From: Oscillatoria nigro-viridis PCC 7112
GTDB lineage: Bacteria; Cyanobacteriota; Cyanobacteriia; Cyanobacteriales; Microcoleaceae
Direction of reading: 5' to 3'
Assembly (NCBI RefSeq): GCF_000317475.1
Contig: NC_019729.1
Span: 6,400,501 to 6,464,500 of the forward strand
Length of the DNA: 64,000 nt
How positions within the stretch are numbered: the stretch's first letter is position 1; each line of letters starts with the position of its first letter. The notes under the pieces are model-generated. The model was not told where the DNA came from and ran no database searches. It was given only the letters and a program-made list of their open reading frames with translations. Both the position numbers and the translations under genes were made by a program. Below are positions 26,964 to 36,375 of the stretch, one piece after another.

Positions 26964-27515
26964 ATGATGTCCCGTCGCAAGTTTTTTAGCACTTTATTGG
27001 CAATTTGTCTAGTTTTTCTAAGTTTCAATTTTGCCGCACCTGCATTTGCCCTCGGTGGCAAGCTTCCCACGGTGAATGAAGCCGCACCGGATTTTAGTTT
27101 GCCGACAAACAGCGGCGACGGACAAGTTTCCCTGTCCGATTATCGCGGTAAGTGGCTGGTAGTCTATTTTTATCCGAAAGACTTTACATCGGGTTGTACG
27201 ATCGAAGCGCGGAGATTTCAGGAAGACTTGCCGAAATACTTGGCAAAGAATACTCAAATTCTCGGTATTAGCGCTGATGATGTCAACTCCCACGCGGAAT
27301 TTTGCGATTCGGAAGGTTTGAAGTTTCCGCTGCTAGCTGATACGGATGGTAAAGTGAGTAAAGCTTACGGTTCTTGGATGAGTTTTATCTCGGCGCGGCA
27401 CAGTTTTATTATTGACCCTGAAGGTATTTTGCGCGAAACTTTTGTGAAGATTAATCCCGCGATTCATTCTAAAGAAGTGTTGGCTCGTTTGGGTGAATTA
27501 CAGGCTAACGGGTAA
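26964..27515 (+). CDS. Exported PrxQ/BCP-type peroxiredoxin
   Basis: 183 residues. Signal peptide MMSRRKFFSTLLAICLVFLS to about AFALGG (twin Arg near the start). Mature part is a thioredoxin-fold peroxidase: APDFSLPTNSGDGQVSLSDY, KWLVVYFYPKDFTSGCTIEAR with the peroxidatic Cys, then HSFIIDPEGILRETF. The Cys normally five residues after the first (GCxxxxC) is missing (GCTIEARRF); a Cys in HAEFCDSEG could act instead. It reduces peroxides, here in periplasm or lumen. Divergent from the cyclophilin-RTX gene. Confidence 0.85.
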   Translation: MMSRRKFFSTLLAICLVFLSFNFAAPAFALGGKLPTVNEAAPDFSLPTNSGDGQVSLSDYRGKWLVVYFYPKDFTSGCTIEARRFQEDLPKYLAKNTQILGISADDVNSHAEFCDSEGLKFPLLADTDGKVSKAYGSWMSFISARHSFIIDPEGILRETFVKINPAIHSKEVLARLGELQANG

Positions 27516-27581
27516 TACCATTTTAGATTTTAGATTTTAGATTTTAGATTTGAATCATTGGGAATGACTGATGAAGCTTGT

Positions 27582-27641
27582 GTTTGTAGTGAGGACTAAC
27601 ATCCTCTGAAAATGCAGATAATTTTAGTCTTCACTGCAAAC
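27582..27641. repeat. Inverted repeat with 18-bp arms
   Basis: GTTTGTAGTGAGGACTAA (27582-27599) pairs with 27624-27641, 16 of 18 matches. Lies after the peroxiredoxin gene and could end its transcript. The gap 27516-27873 also holds TTTTAGA heptamers (27520-27552 and, inverted, 27832-27857). Confidence 0.7.
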
Positions 27642-27873
27642 ACGATCGGGTTGATTTGAGTTCACATCTTGCACCATTCTCAATAATTCTTTTTTGGGTG
27701 GGTTCTCCTCCCCACCCTAGGAGAAAATATACTCTTCGCTTCACGGGCCACAGATCCCGTTTTTGACAATGGTGCAACATCTCAGTTCGATCGAAAATGA
27801 TAGGTGTTAACGTGACAAGCGATCGAAGAGTAAATCTAAAATCTAAAATCTAAAATCGCCTGTCCTGCCATAT

Positions 27874-28413
27874 TCAATGAGAATTAAACTTGCTATCAAC
27901 TGCAACAGGATCGGAAAAAGATTCAGGCGCTGAATATTTTCTATTTCTGCTAGCCATGCGACGTTCCGGGTCAATTCCCTCGAAAGTTGGCGGCAACCAA
28001 ACTCGGACTACCAACAACACTCCCAAAACCAGCAAAAATGCGCCTGTTGATAATATTTGAACCGAGGGAGTTTCCAGCACTCCCCGCACTATCACTTCTC
28101 GTAAAACTGATACAATACAAACTTCTACAGCTACACCGATCGAAACTCTTTGTTCTTGCAAGTAAATAATTAGCAACCGAAACAATTCCACTAAAACCAA
28201 TAAAAATAGAATGTCTGCAGTCACTTGCTGGAAATTTAAAGGAGGTAGCAGCGAGAAGAACATTTCTCGGAGTTCTAGCACCATGAAACAAAACAAACCA
28301 ATACATAGGGAAATTACAATTAAGTCTTGGACTGTTTCCAGAGCGGTGACGATTAATTGCAGGTTCAACCATTGAGGGGGGTTACTGGACGAGTTGTTTA
28401 AACGCTTTTCCAT
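27874..28413 (-). CDS. PsiE-family membrane protein
   Basis: 179 residues with four membrane helices (LIVISLCIGLFCFMVLELRE, ADILFLLVLVELFRLLIIYL, VSIGVAVEVCIVSVLREVIV, LSTGAFLLVLGVLLVVRVWL). The VELFRLLIIYLxEqRVSIG and LREVIVRG blocks are those of phosphate-starvation-inducible PsiE. Molecular function unknown. C-terminal 35 residues are polar and variable. It stands alone, convergent with nothing, opposite in direction to sodB. Confidence 0.8.
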   Translation of the reverse strand: MEKRLNNSSSNPPQWLNLQLIVTALETVQDLIVISLCIGLFCFMVLELREMFFSLLPPLNFQQVTADILFLLVLVELFRLLIIYLQEQRVSIGVAVEVCIVSVLREVIVRGVLETPSVQILSTGAFLLVLGVLLVVRVWLPPTFEGIDPERRMASRNRKYSAPESFSDPVAVDSKFNSH

Positions 28414-28794
28414 TGACAGCTCCTGGAACTTGTTTGACTTTCTTACAGCTTAATTGAACTTAGGTTAATCTTTGCCAATTTACAGGTTTAATCTCTTTAT
28501 CAGTCTCATAAAATTTCGAGCGGTTGACAATTTCACCCACACTTTTATTTGCCTCCCAGGTGGCTTGACATTTAGTGATGGTTTATGCTATCTGAAGCCT
28601 GCAATAAGTAGGTTTGATATCTAAAAAATAGAAGTCTGAATCCTAAAATGCTGCAACTGCTATAAAATAGGAAAATTGTAAAGAATTATTTACCACAGCT
28701 TGATAAACTCAAGCTAGTGACTCTCGGCTTTAATCATACAAAAGCCAACAAGTCAACCGAAAAACCCAAAGTAATCCAGAGAGGATTGAACACC
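28414..28794. other. sodB upstream region
   Basis: 381 bases between divergent psiE-like and sodB genes. TTGACA at about 28564 with a loose TATCTG 18 bases later could be a promoter, at low confidence. GAGAGGATTGAACACC precedes the sodB ATG and fits as its ribosome binding site. Confidence 0.35.
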
Positions 28795-29397
28795 ATGGCA
28801 TTTGAACTTGCACCGTTACCCTTCGCCGCTGACGCCCTAGAACCAGCTCATATGTCGGCGAACACGTTTTCGTTCCACCACGACAAGCACCACGCTGCTT
28901 ACGTGACCAATCTGAATAAACTGATTGAAGGAACGGAAATGGCGAGCAAATCCCTTGAAGAAATTGTCAAGGAATCTGCTAAAGACCCATCCAAAGCCGG
29001 CATTTTCAACAATGCAGGTCAAGTTTGGAACCACAATTTTTTCTGGAATTCCCTCAAACCGGGCGGCGGCGGTACTCCGACAGGAGCTTTAGCTGACAAA
29101 ATTAACGCCGACTTCGGCAGCTTTGACAAATTCAAAGAAGAATTTAAGACTGCAGCGACAACTCAGTTCGGTAGCGGCTGGGCTTGGCTGGTTTTGGATA
29201 ACGGCACTTTGAAAGTCACCAAAACTGCTAACGCCGACACTCCGGTAGCACACGGCCAAACTCCGTTGCTGACTTTGGATGTGTGGGAACACGCTTATTA
29301 TTTGGATTTCCAAAACCGCCGTCCCGACTACATTACTAATTTCTTGGATAATTTGGCTAACTGGGATTTCGCAGCAGCAAATTTGGCTGCGGCTTAG
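28795..29397 (+). CDS. sodB: Iron superoxide dismutase
   Basis: 200 residues from ATG 28795, chosen because of the ribosome binding site and because family members start MAFELAPLP; an in-frame GTG at 28717 adds 26 unrelated residues. The enzyme converts superoxide to peroxide and oxygen. Metal ligands: His in FHHDKHH, His in GQVWNHNFFWNSL, Asp and His in LDVWEHAYYLDFQNRR. FGSGWAWLV is diagnostic. The Fe rather than Mn assignment rests on AQVWNHTFFW-type and overall cyanobacterial SodB likeness. Cytosolic. A perfect 8-bp hairpin (29411-29428) follows the stop. Confidence 0.95.
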   Translation: MAFELAPLPFAADALEPAHMSANTFSFHHDKHHAAYVTNLNKLIEGTEMASKSLEEIVKESAKDPSKAGIFNNAGQVWNHNFFWNSLKPGGGGTPTGALADKINADFGSFDKFKEEFKTAATTQFGSGWAWLVLDNGTLKVTKTANADTPVAHGQTPLLTLDVWEHAYYLDFQNRRPDYITNFLDNLANWDFAAANLAAA

Positions 29398-29427
29398 TAG
29401 CATCTGAGTTTGAGGACTAAAGTCCTC

Positions 29428-29555
29428 ATATCGTGTCCGATCGATTAACCATAATATTCCGGTCGGGGCGGGTTTTTGAGATTGTCCATTGTTGGCAGGT
29501 ATTGTTTGTGAACCCGCCCCTACAAAAATCGCGGTCGCTCGATCGGACATGATAT
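29428..29555. repeat. MITE-like inverted repeat, copy 1
   Basis: Terminal inverted repeats ATATCGTGTCCGATCGA (from 29428) and its complement ending at 29555, one mismatch. Inside is another hairpin (GGGGCGGGTTTTT type). Shares the end motif ATATCnnnTCCG with the copies at 29590 and 35187. No protein coded. Confidence 0.65.
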
Positions 29556-29589
29556 CACTACAAACCGATAAAGTTTGTAGTGAGGACTA

Positions 29590-29687
29590 ATATCAAATCC
29601 GTTAGCATCGGAATAGTAAATTCGAGTTCACGGCGTTCACGGCGTCAACAGTCAACATCATGTATGAGTGTAACCGGAAATGATATT
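29590..29687. repeat. MITE-like inverted repeat, copy 2 (supplies a stop codon)
   Basis: 98 bases, left end ATATCAAATCCGTTAGCATC, right end reading ATATCATTTCCGGTTA on the other strand, with TA next to both ends. Its right end overlaps the TAA stop codon of the acyl-CoA synthetase gene. Confidence 0.65.
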
Positions 29688-32421
29688 AGCAAACAAAAAC
29701 AGCTTTCAACATTCCTTCGCCTCGGTCTGGTTGGAGTTCAAATCCTAGTTTTTTACAGAGGCTCTGCATCTTGTAGTTGCTATTGAGAATGTAGCCGACG
29801 ATCGCCTCTAATTTCTCTTCCTGACCAATTTGCAGCAGCCGACTCAATAATTCTGTTCCCAAACCGCGCTGCTGATAGCTATCGCTAACGATCAGGGCAA
29901 ATTCGGCTTCGTTTGTGCCGTGGAGTTTGCTCAGACGCCCTACTGCCAAAATCCGGTGTTCTGAGGTTTCCGGGTCTTGACGATCGGCTACTAACAGCAT
30001 TTCCCGATCGTAGTCAATAAAACAAATCCGAGTCAAACGTTCGTGAGCGATGCGGTTCTTTAACTTTACCATGTGAGCGTAGCGCAAATAGACGCTCTCT
30101 TCGGAAAGTTCTTGGTGGAACAGCACCATCAGCGGCTCATCTTCTGGACGAATCGGACGGATCGTGATGGGACGATCGCCGTTACTTGACCATGTTTGAA
30201 CGTATTGCGTAGGATAGGGGCGAATCGCCGGTAAAATCGGGTTTTCTGTTGTCTTGAGAACAACGCGGGCATCAAGAGCGATCGCACCTTCAGGAGAAAC
30301 CAACAGCGGATTAATATCAATCTCGGAAATTTGAGGTTGCTCTACAATCAGTTGACTGAAACGAACTAATAGCTGTTCGAGTTGTACCAGGTCAATTGCC
30401 GATCGCCCGCGCACTCCTTGCAAAGCTTTATAGATGCGCGTTTGCTCCATCATCCGCCGCGCTAGGGTGGTATTTAAGGGCGGAAGTGCCAGCGATCGAT
30501 CTTGAAAGACTTCCACTAATTGTCCGCCGGAACCAAAGAGCATCACCGGCCCAAATTGCGGGTCAATACTGCTACCCAAAATTAGTTCGTAGCCTTCCAA
30601 ATTCACCATCGGCTGCACGGTTACGCCGAGAAACGCTGCAGGATCGATCGCCCGTACCCGCTGGGCGATCGCCTCAAAGGCACTAATTACAGCCTTAGCA
30701 TCGCCTAAATTTAGTTGGACGCCCCCCACATCGGTTTTGTGAGTAATCGTCTCAGAATGGAGTTTTAGCACCACTGGATAACCGAGGCGACCGGCAATTT
30801 CCACAGCTTCGGCCGCACTCGCTGCAATTTCTGTCGCTACGGTGGGAATGCCGTAAGCTGCCAGCAACTGTTTTGATTCGTACTCGGTTAATAGAGTGCG
30901 ATTGTTTTGGCGGGCGGCAGTCAAAATCTTCGCAGGAGTCGCACACCCGGAAGTCTCGATTTTGCAATCAGCGGGGAGAGATGGCGTTTCGTAGATAGCG
31001 CGCAGGTTGTATGTGTACCGCCACATATAGTTGAACAACCTGACGGCGGTATCGGGATAAGGGAAAGTCGGAATATTTGCCTGATTGAGAATTTGCGTTC
31101 CCGCTGACACTTCCACACCGCCCATCCAGCTTGCTAATAAGGGCTTTCCGAGTTTGCTGTAAGACTTGAGTTTTTCTGCGGTTTGGGTGGGATTTGTCAT
31201 CGCTTGTGGCGTCAGGATGACCAGCAATCCGTCACTATTGGGATCGGGAGCGACCACTTCTAGAGTTTTGGCGTAAAGATCGCTACTAGCATCGCCCAAA
31301 ATATCGATCGGGTTGTGATGACTCCACTGAGGGGGCAAAAACTCATCAAGCTGCTGCAGCGTCTCCGGTGCCAGATCTGCCAGCGCACCGCCGTCGCTAA
31401 TTAAGGCATCAGTGGCGATCGCCCCCGGGCCTCCTGCATTGGTGACGATCGATAGGCGGTTGCCCTGCGGTCGGGGTTGCTTGGCGAGAATTTCTGCCAT
31501 GTCGAACAAATCGGAAATGGTATGTACCCGCAACGCGCCGCAGCGGCGGAAAGCAGCGTTAAGCACGTCATCGCTGCCGGTCAAAGCTCCCGTATGGGAA
31601 GCGGCGGCTTGGGCGGCGGCGGCGGTACGTCCTACCTTGAGAATGATGATCGGTTTGTCGATCGCCACTGGGCGGGCGGCGGACAGGAACGAACGAGCAT
31701 CACCCATAGATTCCATGTACAAAACGATACTGTGGGTATGGGGATCGTCCCCGAAATACTCGATCAGATCGCCCCAACCGACATCGAGCATAGAGCCGAT
31801 CGATACAAAGGCGCTAAAACCGACGTTTTCCCCCAAACTCCAGTCGAGAATCGAAGTACAGAGGGCGCCGCTTTGACTGATGAAAGCGACATTACCCGGA
31901 CGGGCGATCGTACCTGCAAAAGTAGCATTGAGCCCGAGGACGGGATTCATCACGCCGAGGCAATTGGGGCCGATAATCCGCATTCCGCCCAGACGCGCTT
32001 GGGCGAGAACTTGCTGTTCTAAAGCCTCCCCAGCCGCACCAATCTCTTTAAAGCCAGCAGAAACAATAATTGCCCCTTTCACCCCAGCAGCGATACATTC
32101 GCGGATCACTTGCGGCACCCCAGCAGCAGGCGTAGCAATCACCGCCAGATCCACTACTTCCGGGACGCTAGCAATGTCAGGATAAGACTTGAGCCCCAAG
32201 ACACTGCGGCGCTGCGGATTCACCGGAAAAACTGTTCCGCCAAACGGATTCCGAATCAAGTTCCACAGGAGAGTACGTCCGACGCTTCCTTCTCTCTCTG
32301 TGGCGCCGATTACAGCCACGGAGCGAGGCTCAAAAATCCGATCGAGCGGATGACGCTGTTCTTTCCAAATATCGTGAGCCGGATCGCTCGCTGTGCTTTC
32401 ATTTCTTGAATTTATCTGCAT
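29686..32421 (-). CDS. ADP-forming acyl-CoA synthetase fused to GNAT acetyltransferase
   Basis: 911 residues in one chain. CoA-binding domain (about 20-150, RSVAVIGATEREGSVGRTLL), succinyl-CoA-ligase-like domain with the phosphorylated His in AASHTGALTGSD, an ATP-grasp domain (about 490-700, YESKQLLAAYGIPTVATEIA) and a C-terminal GNAT domain (about 735-900, QQRGLGTELLSRLL). The first parts would make ATP from acetyl-CoA, giving acetate and ADP-dependent energy in the dark. The GNAT end matches Pat-like lysine acetyltransferases. Divergent from pflB, with pflA and adhE beyond, so fermentation is the likely setting. The last codons and stop come next to a MITE-like repeat. Confidence 0.88.
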   Translation of the reverse strand: MQINSRNESTASDPAHDIWKEQRHPLDRIFEPRSVAVIGATEREGSVGRTLLWNLIRNPFGGTVFPVNPQRRSVLGLKSYPDIASVPEVVDLAVIATPAAGVPQVIRECIAAGVKGAIIVSAGFKEIGAAGEALEQQVLAQARLGGMRIIGPNCLGVMNPVLGLNATFAGTIARPGNVAFISQSGALCTSILDWSLGENVGFSAFVSIGSMLDVGWGDLIEYFGDDPHTHSIVLYMESMGDARSFLSAARPVAIDKPIIILKVGRTAAAAQAAASHTGALTGSDDVLNAAFRRCGALRVHTISDLFDMAEILAKQPRPQGNRLSIVTNAGGPGAIATDALISDGGALADLAPETLQQLDEFLPPQWSHHNPIDILGDASSDLYAKTLEVVAPDPNSDGLLVILTPQAMTNPTQTAEKLKSYSKLGKPLLASWMGGVEVSAGTQILNQANIPTFPYPDTAVRLFNYMWRYTYNLRAIYETPSLPADCKIETSGCATPAKILTAARQNNRTLLTEYESKQLLAAYGIPTVATEIAASAAEAVEIAGRLGYPVVLKLHSETITHKTDVGGVQLNLGDAKAVISAFEAIAQRVRAIDPAAFLGVTVQPMVNLEGYELILGSSIDPQFGPVMLFGSGGQLVEVFQDRSLALPPLNTTLARRMMEQTRIYKALQGVRGRSAIDLVQLEQLLVRFSQLIVEQPQISEIDINPLLVSPEGAIALDARVVLKTTENPILPAIRPYPTQYVQTWSSNGDRPITIRPIRPEDEPLMVLFHQELSEESVYLRYAHMVKLKNRIAHERLTRICFIDYDREMLLVADRQDPETSEHRILAVGRLSKLHGTNEAEFALIVSDSYQQRGLGTELLSRLLQIGQEEKLEAIVGYILNSNYKMQSLCKKLGFELQPDRGEGMLKAVFVC

Positions 32422-32704
32422 AATACCCTACTTCTATTCAGCAATTAATATTGCTCTGCTTTCGATAAAAATTACCGCATCCAATCTCAACTCTTTTTCT
32501 TCACCATCTTCGGGGGTTCGCAGTTCCTGAAAAAAAAATCTCATTGCGCGTTTCCGACCCACCCACCCTTAAACAACATTTCCATTGTCAAAGTGTTAGT
32601 TCGGGAACTCCTTTAGTCAGAGCTTCCTCAACAATTCACGAGGATGTTCTGCCTACTATCTATCTTAATTCTTCCCACGGAATTAGCAAGTCAATTTTTG
32701 TAAC

Positions 32705-32749
32705 AAATACCGAACAGGGTATTTAAAATATTGAAATTAAATATATACT
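32705..32749 (+). promoter_or_regulatory. Candidate activator site and promoter of pflB
   Basis: AAATACC (32705-32711) and GGTATTT (32718-32724) form a perfect inverted repeat. TATACT at 32744-32749 fits a -10 element; no good -35 is visible. If transcription starts near 32756, the repeat is centred close to -41.5, the position of class II activators of the CRP/FNR kind. It does not fit the NtcA pattern GTA-N8-TAC. Inference. Confidence 0.4.
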
Positions 32750-32810
32750 AAATGTGGTGGTCGAAGAAAAAAGATCGGTCGCCAACAAAAAATAGAGGTG
32801 AAAGCAAGCT

Positions 32811-35039
32811 ATGTTTGCAGAATGGCACGGCTTTACTGAAGGCAACTGGACAAAAGAAGTCAACGTCAGAGACTTCATTCAAAAAAATTACACCCCCTAT
32901 GAAGGGAATGCAGAATTTCTCACAGCACCAACTGAAAAAACCCAGCAGCTTTGGCACCAAGTTCTGGAACTAATGAAGCAAGAGCGCGAAAAAGGTGTAT
33001 TGGATGTTGATACAAAAGTTCCCACATCGATCGCGGCTCATGCAGCAGGATACATCGATCGCGACTTAGAACAAATAGTAGGTTTGCAAACAGATAGACC
33101 ATTGAAACGCGCGATTATGCCCTTCGGCGGGATTCGCGTGGTCAAGGCAGGTTTAGAAGCTTACGGCTATCAGCTCGATCGGCAAACTGAAGAAATATTT
33201 ACGAAATATCGCAAAACTCATAACGATGGTGTATTCGATGCTTACACGCGCTCGATGCGTCTGGCGAGACGTTCTGGTATCATCACAGGTTTGCCAGATG
33301 CCTACGGACGCGGGCGGATTATCGGTGACTACCGGCGCGTTGCTTTGTACGGTGTCGATCGCCTGATTGATGATAAAAAAACACAGCAAGAATCGCTCGA
33401 ACTAGAGGCGATGGACGAGGCAACAATTCGTTTGCGCGAAGAGTTATCCGAGCAAATTCGGGCCTTGTTTGAGTTAAAAGAAATGGCTGCTAGCTACGGC
33501 TTTGATATTGGCCGTCCGGCGGCAAATGCACGAGAAGCTGTCCAGTGGCTGTATTTTGGCTACTTGGGAGCAGTGAAAGAACAAAACGGGGCAGCGATGT
33601 CTCTCGGCCGCGTATCGACGTTTTTAGACATTTATTTCGAGCGCGATTTGCAAAGCGGCGCGAGTTCCGAACAAGAATTGCAAGAACTGATCGACCATTT
33701 TGTCATGAAACTCCGCATGGTGCGGTTTTTGCGAACTCCCGACTATAACGCTCTGTTTTCTGGCGATCCAACTTGGGTAACAGAGGCGATCGGCGGTACC
33801 AGCAATGACGGTAGAACATTGGTAACTCGCAACAGTTTCCGATTCTTGCACACCCTCTCCAACCTCGGTACTGCACCCGAACCAAATCTCACCGTTTTGT
33901 GGTCGGAAAACTTGCCGGAAAACTTCAAACAATTCTGTGCCAAGGTATCCAGCGATACGAGTTCGATTCAGTACGAAAACGACGATTTGATGCGTCCTGT
34001 ATACGGCGATGATTACGCGATCGCCTGTTGTGTCTCCGCGATGCGAATTGGCAAGCAAATGCAGTTTTTCGGCGCGCGAGTTAACTTGGCCAAGACTTTG
34101 CTCTATGCGATTAACGGCGGTAAAGATGAGAAGTCCGGCGACCAAATCGCGCCGCAGTTCCCACCGATTACTACCGAATATCTCGATTACGACGAGGTAA
34201 GAGCGCGGTTCCAAGAAATGATGGCGTGGTTGGCAAAAACGTATATCAATACGTTGAATGTCATTCACTACATGCACGACAAATACTGCTACGAACGCCT
34301 GGAAATGGCATTGCACGATCGCGATGTTTACCGGACAATGGCCTGCGGAATTGCCGGGTTGTCTGTGGTGGCGGACTCGCTCTCGGCGATTAAACACGCT
34401 AAAGTTAAGGTGATTCGCAACGAGCAAGGTTTGGCCGTAGATTACTCGATCGAAGGAGAATATCCAAAATACGGCAATAACGACGATCGCGCAGACAGTC
34501 TGGCCATCGAACTCGTGCAAAGCTTCATGAACGAAATTCGCCAGCACAAAACCTACCGCGGCGCTGTAGCGACTCAATCGGTACTCACGATTACTTCTAA
34601 CGTAGTGTACGGCAAAAAAACTGGTAGCACTCCCGACGGACGCAAAGCAGGCGAACCCTTTGCTCCCGGTGCTAACCCGATGCACGGCCGAGATTCCTGT
34701 GGGGCGATCGCATCCTTATCTTCTGTAGCCAAACTGCCTTACAGCGATTGTCAAGATGGCATATCGAATACTTTTTCGATTCTACCGCAGGCCTTGGGCA
34801 GAACCCAGAGCGATCGGACTAACAACCTAGTTGGTGTCCTAGACGGTTACTTCCACGATGGCGGCCATCACATCAATGTTAACGCGCTCGATCGGCAAAC
34901 ATTACTAGATGCGATGGAACATCCAGAAAACTATCCCCAGCTAACAATTCGCGTCTCCGGTTATGCGGTTAATTTCATCAAACTTACCCGCGAACAGCAA
35001 TTAGATGTGATTAAACGGACTTTCCACGAGCGCGTCTAA
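32811..35039 (+). CDS. pflB: Pyruvate formate-lyase
   Basis: 742 residues. It cleaves pyruvate with CoA to acetyl-CoA and formate, using a glycyl radical. The catalytic Cys pair is in DDYAIACCVSAMRIGKQM and the radical Gly is in IRVSGYAVNFIKLT near the C-terminus, both intact. N-terminus WHGFTEGNWTKEVNVRDFIQ is typical. A purine-rich site (AGAGGTGAAAGCAAGC) precedes ATG 32811. It is followed by pflA and adhE in the same direction, so the acetyl-CoA made here can go to acetate (divergent ligase) or ethanol (AdhE). Oxygen-sensitive when active. Confidence 0.97.
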   Translation: MFAEWHGFTEGNWTKEVNVRDFIQKNYTPYEGNAEFLTAPTEKTQQLWHQVLELMKQEREKGVLDVDTKVPTSIAAHAAGYIDRDLEQIVGLQTDRPLKRAIMPFGGIRVVKAGLEAYGYQLDRQTEEIFTKYRKTHNDGVFDAYTRSMRLARRSGIITGLPDAYGRGRIIGDYRRVALYGVDRLIDDKKTQQESLELEAMDEATIRLREELSEQIRALFELKEMAASYGFDIGRPAANAREAVQWLYFGYLGAVKEQNGAAMSLGRVSTFLDIYFERDLQSGASSEQELQELIDHFVMKLRMVRFLRTPDYNALFSGDPTWVTEAIGGTSNDGRTLVTRNSFRFLHTLSNLGTAPEPNLTVLWSENLPENFKQFCAKVSSDTSSIQYENDDLMRPVYGDDYAIACCVSAMRIGKQMQFFGARVNLAKTLLYAINGGKDEKSGDQIAPQFPPITTEYLDYDEVRARFQEMMAWLAKTYINTLNVIHYMHDKYCYERLEMALHDRDVYRTMACGIAGLSVVADSLSAIKHAKVKVIRNEQGLAVDYSIEGEYPKYGNNDDRADSLAIELVQSFMNEIRQHKTYRGAVATQSVLTITSNVVYGKKTGSTPDGRKAGEPFAPGANPMHGRDSCGAIASLSSVAKLPYSDCQDGISNTFSILPQALGRTQSDRTNNLVGVLDGYFHDGGHHINVNALDRQTLLDAMEHPENYPQLTIRVSGYAVNFIKLTREQQLDVIKRTFHERV

Positions 35040-35510
35040 ATCCCATTGGAATCGGCGGTTGAAACCGCTAAGCGAGTCAAACGAAGTCCGAGCAGAGGGG
35101 GACTCAAGAAGCGCCTACATAATTGGTTCTGAATAAGTCTTTTTTCGTCTAGTTTCGCTGTTGAACCATGAGACCAGATACCCCTAATATCAAATCCGGT
35201 AGCATCGGAATTATTCATCTCTGTATTCTCTCCCTCTGCGTTCTCTGCGCCCTCTGTGGTTAAATCATTCCGATGCAACCGGAAACGATATAACCCCCCT
35301 TCTTAAGGGGGAAGAGTATTCTTGAATTCCCCCGACTATCTGGGGATTCAAGGGGAACCGTCCCCTTCTCAAAGTCCCCCTTATTAAGGGGGATTTAGGG
35401 GGATCTAGCCTCAGCAACCAAACTAAAAATCCGCAATTTTCCAGGCTTAAGTTAACACCGAGATTCCCTCATCCCTAATCTCGAAACATCACCAACAAAC
35501 AGCAAATTAA
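35040..35510. other. pflB-pflA gap rich in repeats
   Basis: 471 bases. 35048-35062 is the GGCGGTTGAAACCGC repeat (also near 58590 and 60950). 35187-35291 is a MITE-like element (separate entry). 35290-35400 has CCCCCTT...AAGGGGG palindromes (TTCTTAAGGGGGAAG; CCCCCTTATTAAGGGGG), the repeat type that also sits inside purL. The distance makes a simple pflB-pflA operon less certain. Confidence 0.6.
35187..35291. repeat. MITE-like inverted repeat, copy 3
   Basis: 105 bases with about 25-bp inverted ends: ATATCAAATCCGGTAGCATC (from 35187) against ATATCGTTTCCGGTTGCATC read from 35291 on the other strand. Interior differs from the copy at 29590 (a TCTCCCTCTGCGTTCTCTGC type pyrimidine stretch). Confidence 0.7.
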
Positions 35511-36251
35511 ATGTCGGGAATTGGTCGCATTCATTCAATCGAAACTTTTGGTACCGTAGACGGCCCCGGAATCCGGTTTATCGTCTTCACCCAAGGCTGT
35601 CCGTTACGCTGTCTGTACTGTCACAATCCCGACTGTCGCAATTCCCACGATGGTAAAGAAGTAACCGTCGATTATTTAATCGCTCAAATTACAAAATGTA
35701 AATCCTACCTGCGAAAAGGAGGCGTTACCGTCAGCGGCGGCGAACCGTTGATGCAGCCGGATTTTGTCAGAGAAATCTTTATCCGCTGTCATCAAATGGG
35801 TTTGCATACAGCGCTGGACACATCAGGGTTCTGTCTTTTAGAAGTTGCTAAACCGGTGCTAGAAATGACCGATCTGGTTTTATTGGACATCAAATCCTAC
35901 ATTCCCGATCTGTATTACAAAGTCACCAACGTTTCCATCGAGCCTACTTTAGCAATGGCCAAATACCTCAGCGAAATTGGCAAACCGACGTGGATTCGCT
36001 TCGTTCTAGTTCCTCACCTCACAGATGACATCGAAAACGTAGAAAAATTAGCGGACTTCATTGCCAATCTGAAGAATGTGGAAAAATTAGAAGTATTACC
36101 ATTTCATAAAATGGGAGAATACAAATGGGAACAATTAAAATTGGATTACGAACTCAAGGATACACATCCAGCTTCACCGGAACTCGTGCAACAAACTGTT
36201 GATATTTTTCGCAGTCGCGGGGTCAATGCGATGGGAGCTAGCGGTATATAA
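35511..36251 (+). CDS. pflA: Pyruvate formate-lyase activating enzyme
   Basis: 246 residues, radical S-adenosylmethionine enzyme that abstracts hydrogen from the active-site Gly of PflB. The CX3CX2C cluster motif is GCPLRCLYCHNPDCR (about residues 30-43). GGVTVSGGEPLMQPDFV and VLLDIKSYIPDLYYKVT are other typical blocks. Directly after pflB on the same strand, with adhE 124 bases downstream. Length normal. All key residues present. Confidence 0.95.
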   Translation: MSGIGRIHSIETFGTVDGPGIRFIVFTQGCPLRCLYCHNPDCRNSHDGKEVTVDYLIAQITKCKSYLRKGGVTVSGGEPLMQPDFVREIFIRCHQMGLHTALDTSGFCLLEVAKPVLEMTDLVLLDIKSYIPDLYYKVTNVSIEPTLAMAKYLSEIGKPTWIRFVLVPHLTDDIENVEKLADFIANLKNVEKLEVLPFHKMGEYKWEQLKLDYELKDTHPASPELVQQTVDIFRSRGVNAMGASGI

Positions 36252-36375
36252 TAATTAAAAGACCGCGTTCGCAAGTCACCAACAATCGTAAAATTATCTG
36301 CGTCGATCGGCGGGTTCCTCACCAATTAAAGATTGAGGCAATAATTTTCCCTAAAAAAACATCAGGAAAAATAAC

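Noticed and set aside
32705..32724. NtcA site before pflB
   Set aside because: The inverted repeat does not fit GTA-N8-TAC.
33624..34685. Long minus-strand frame (about 353 codons) opposite pflB
   Set aside because: Shadow of pflB; composition and residues are those of the complementary strand of a strongly coding gene and no family likeness.
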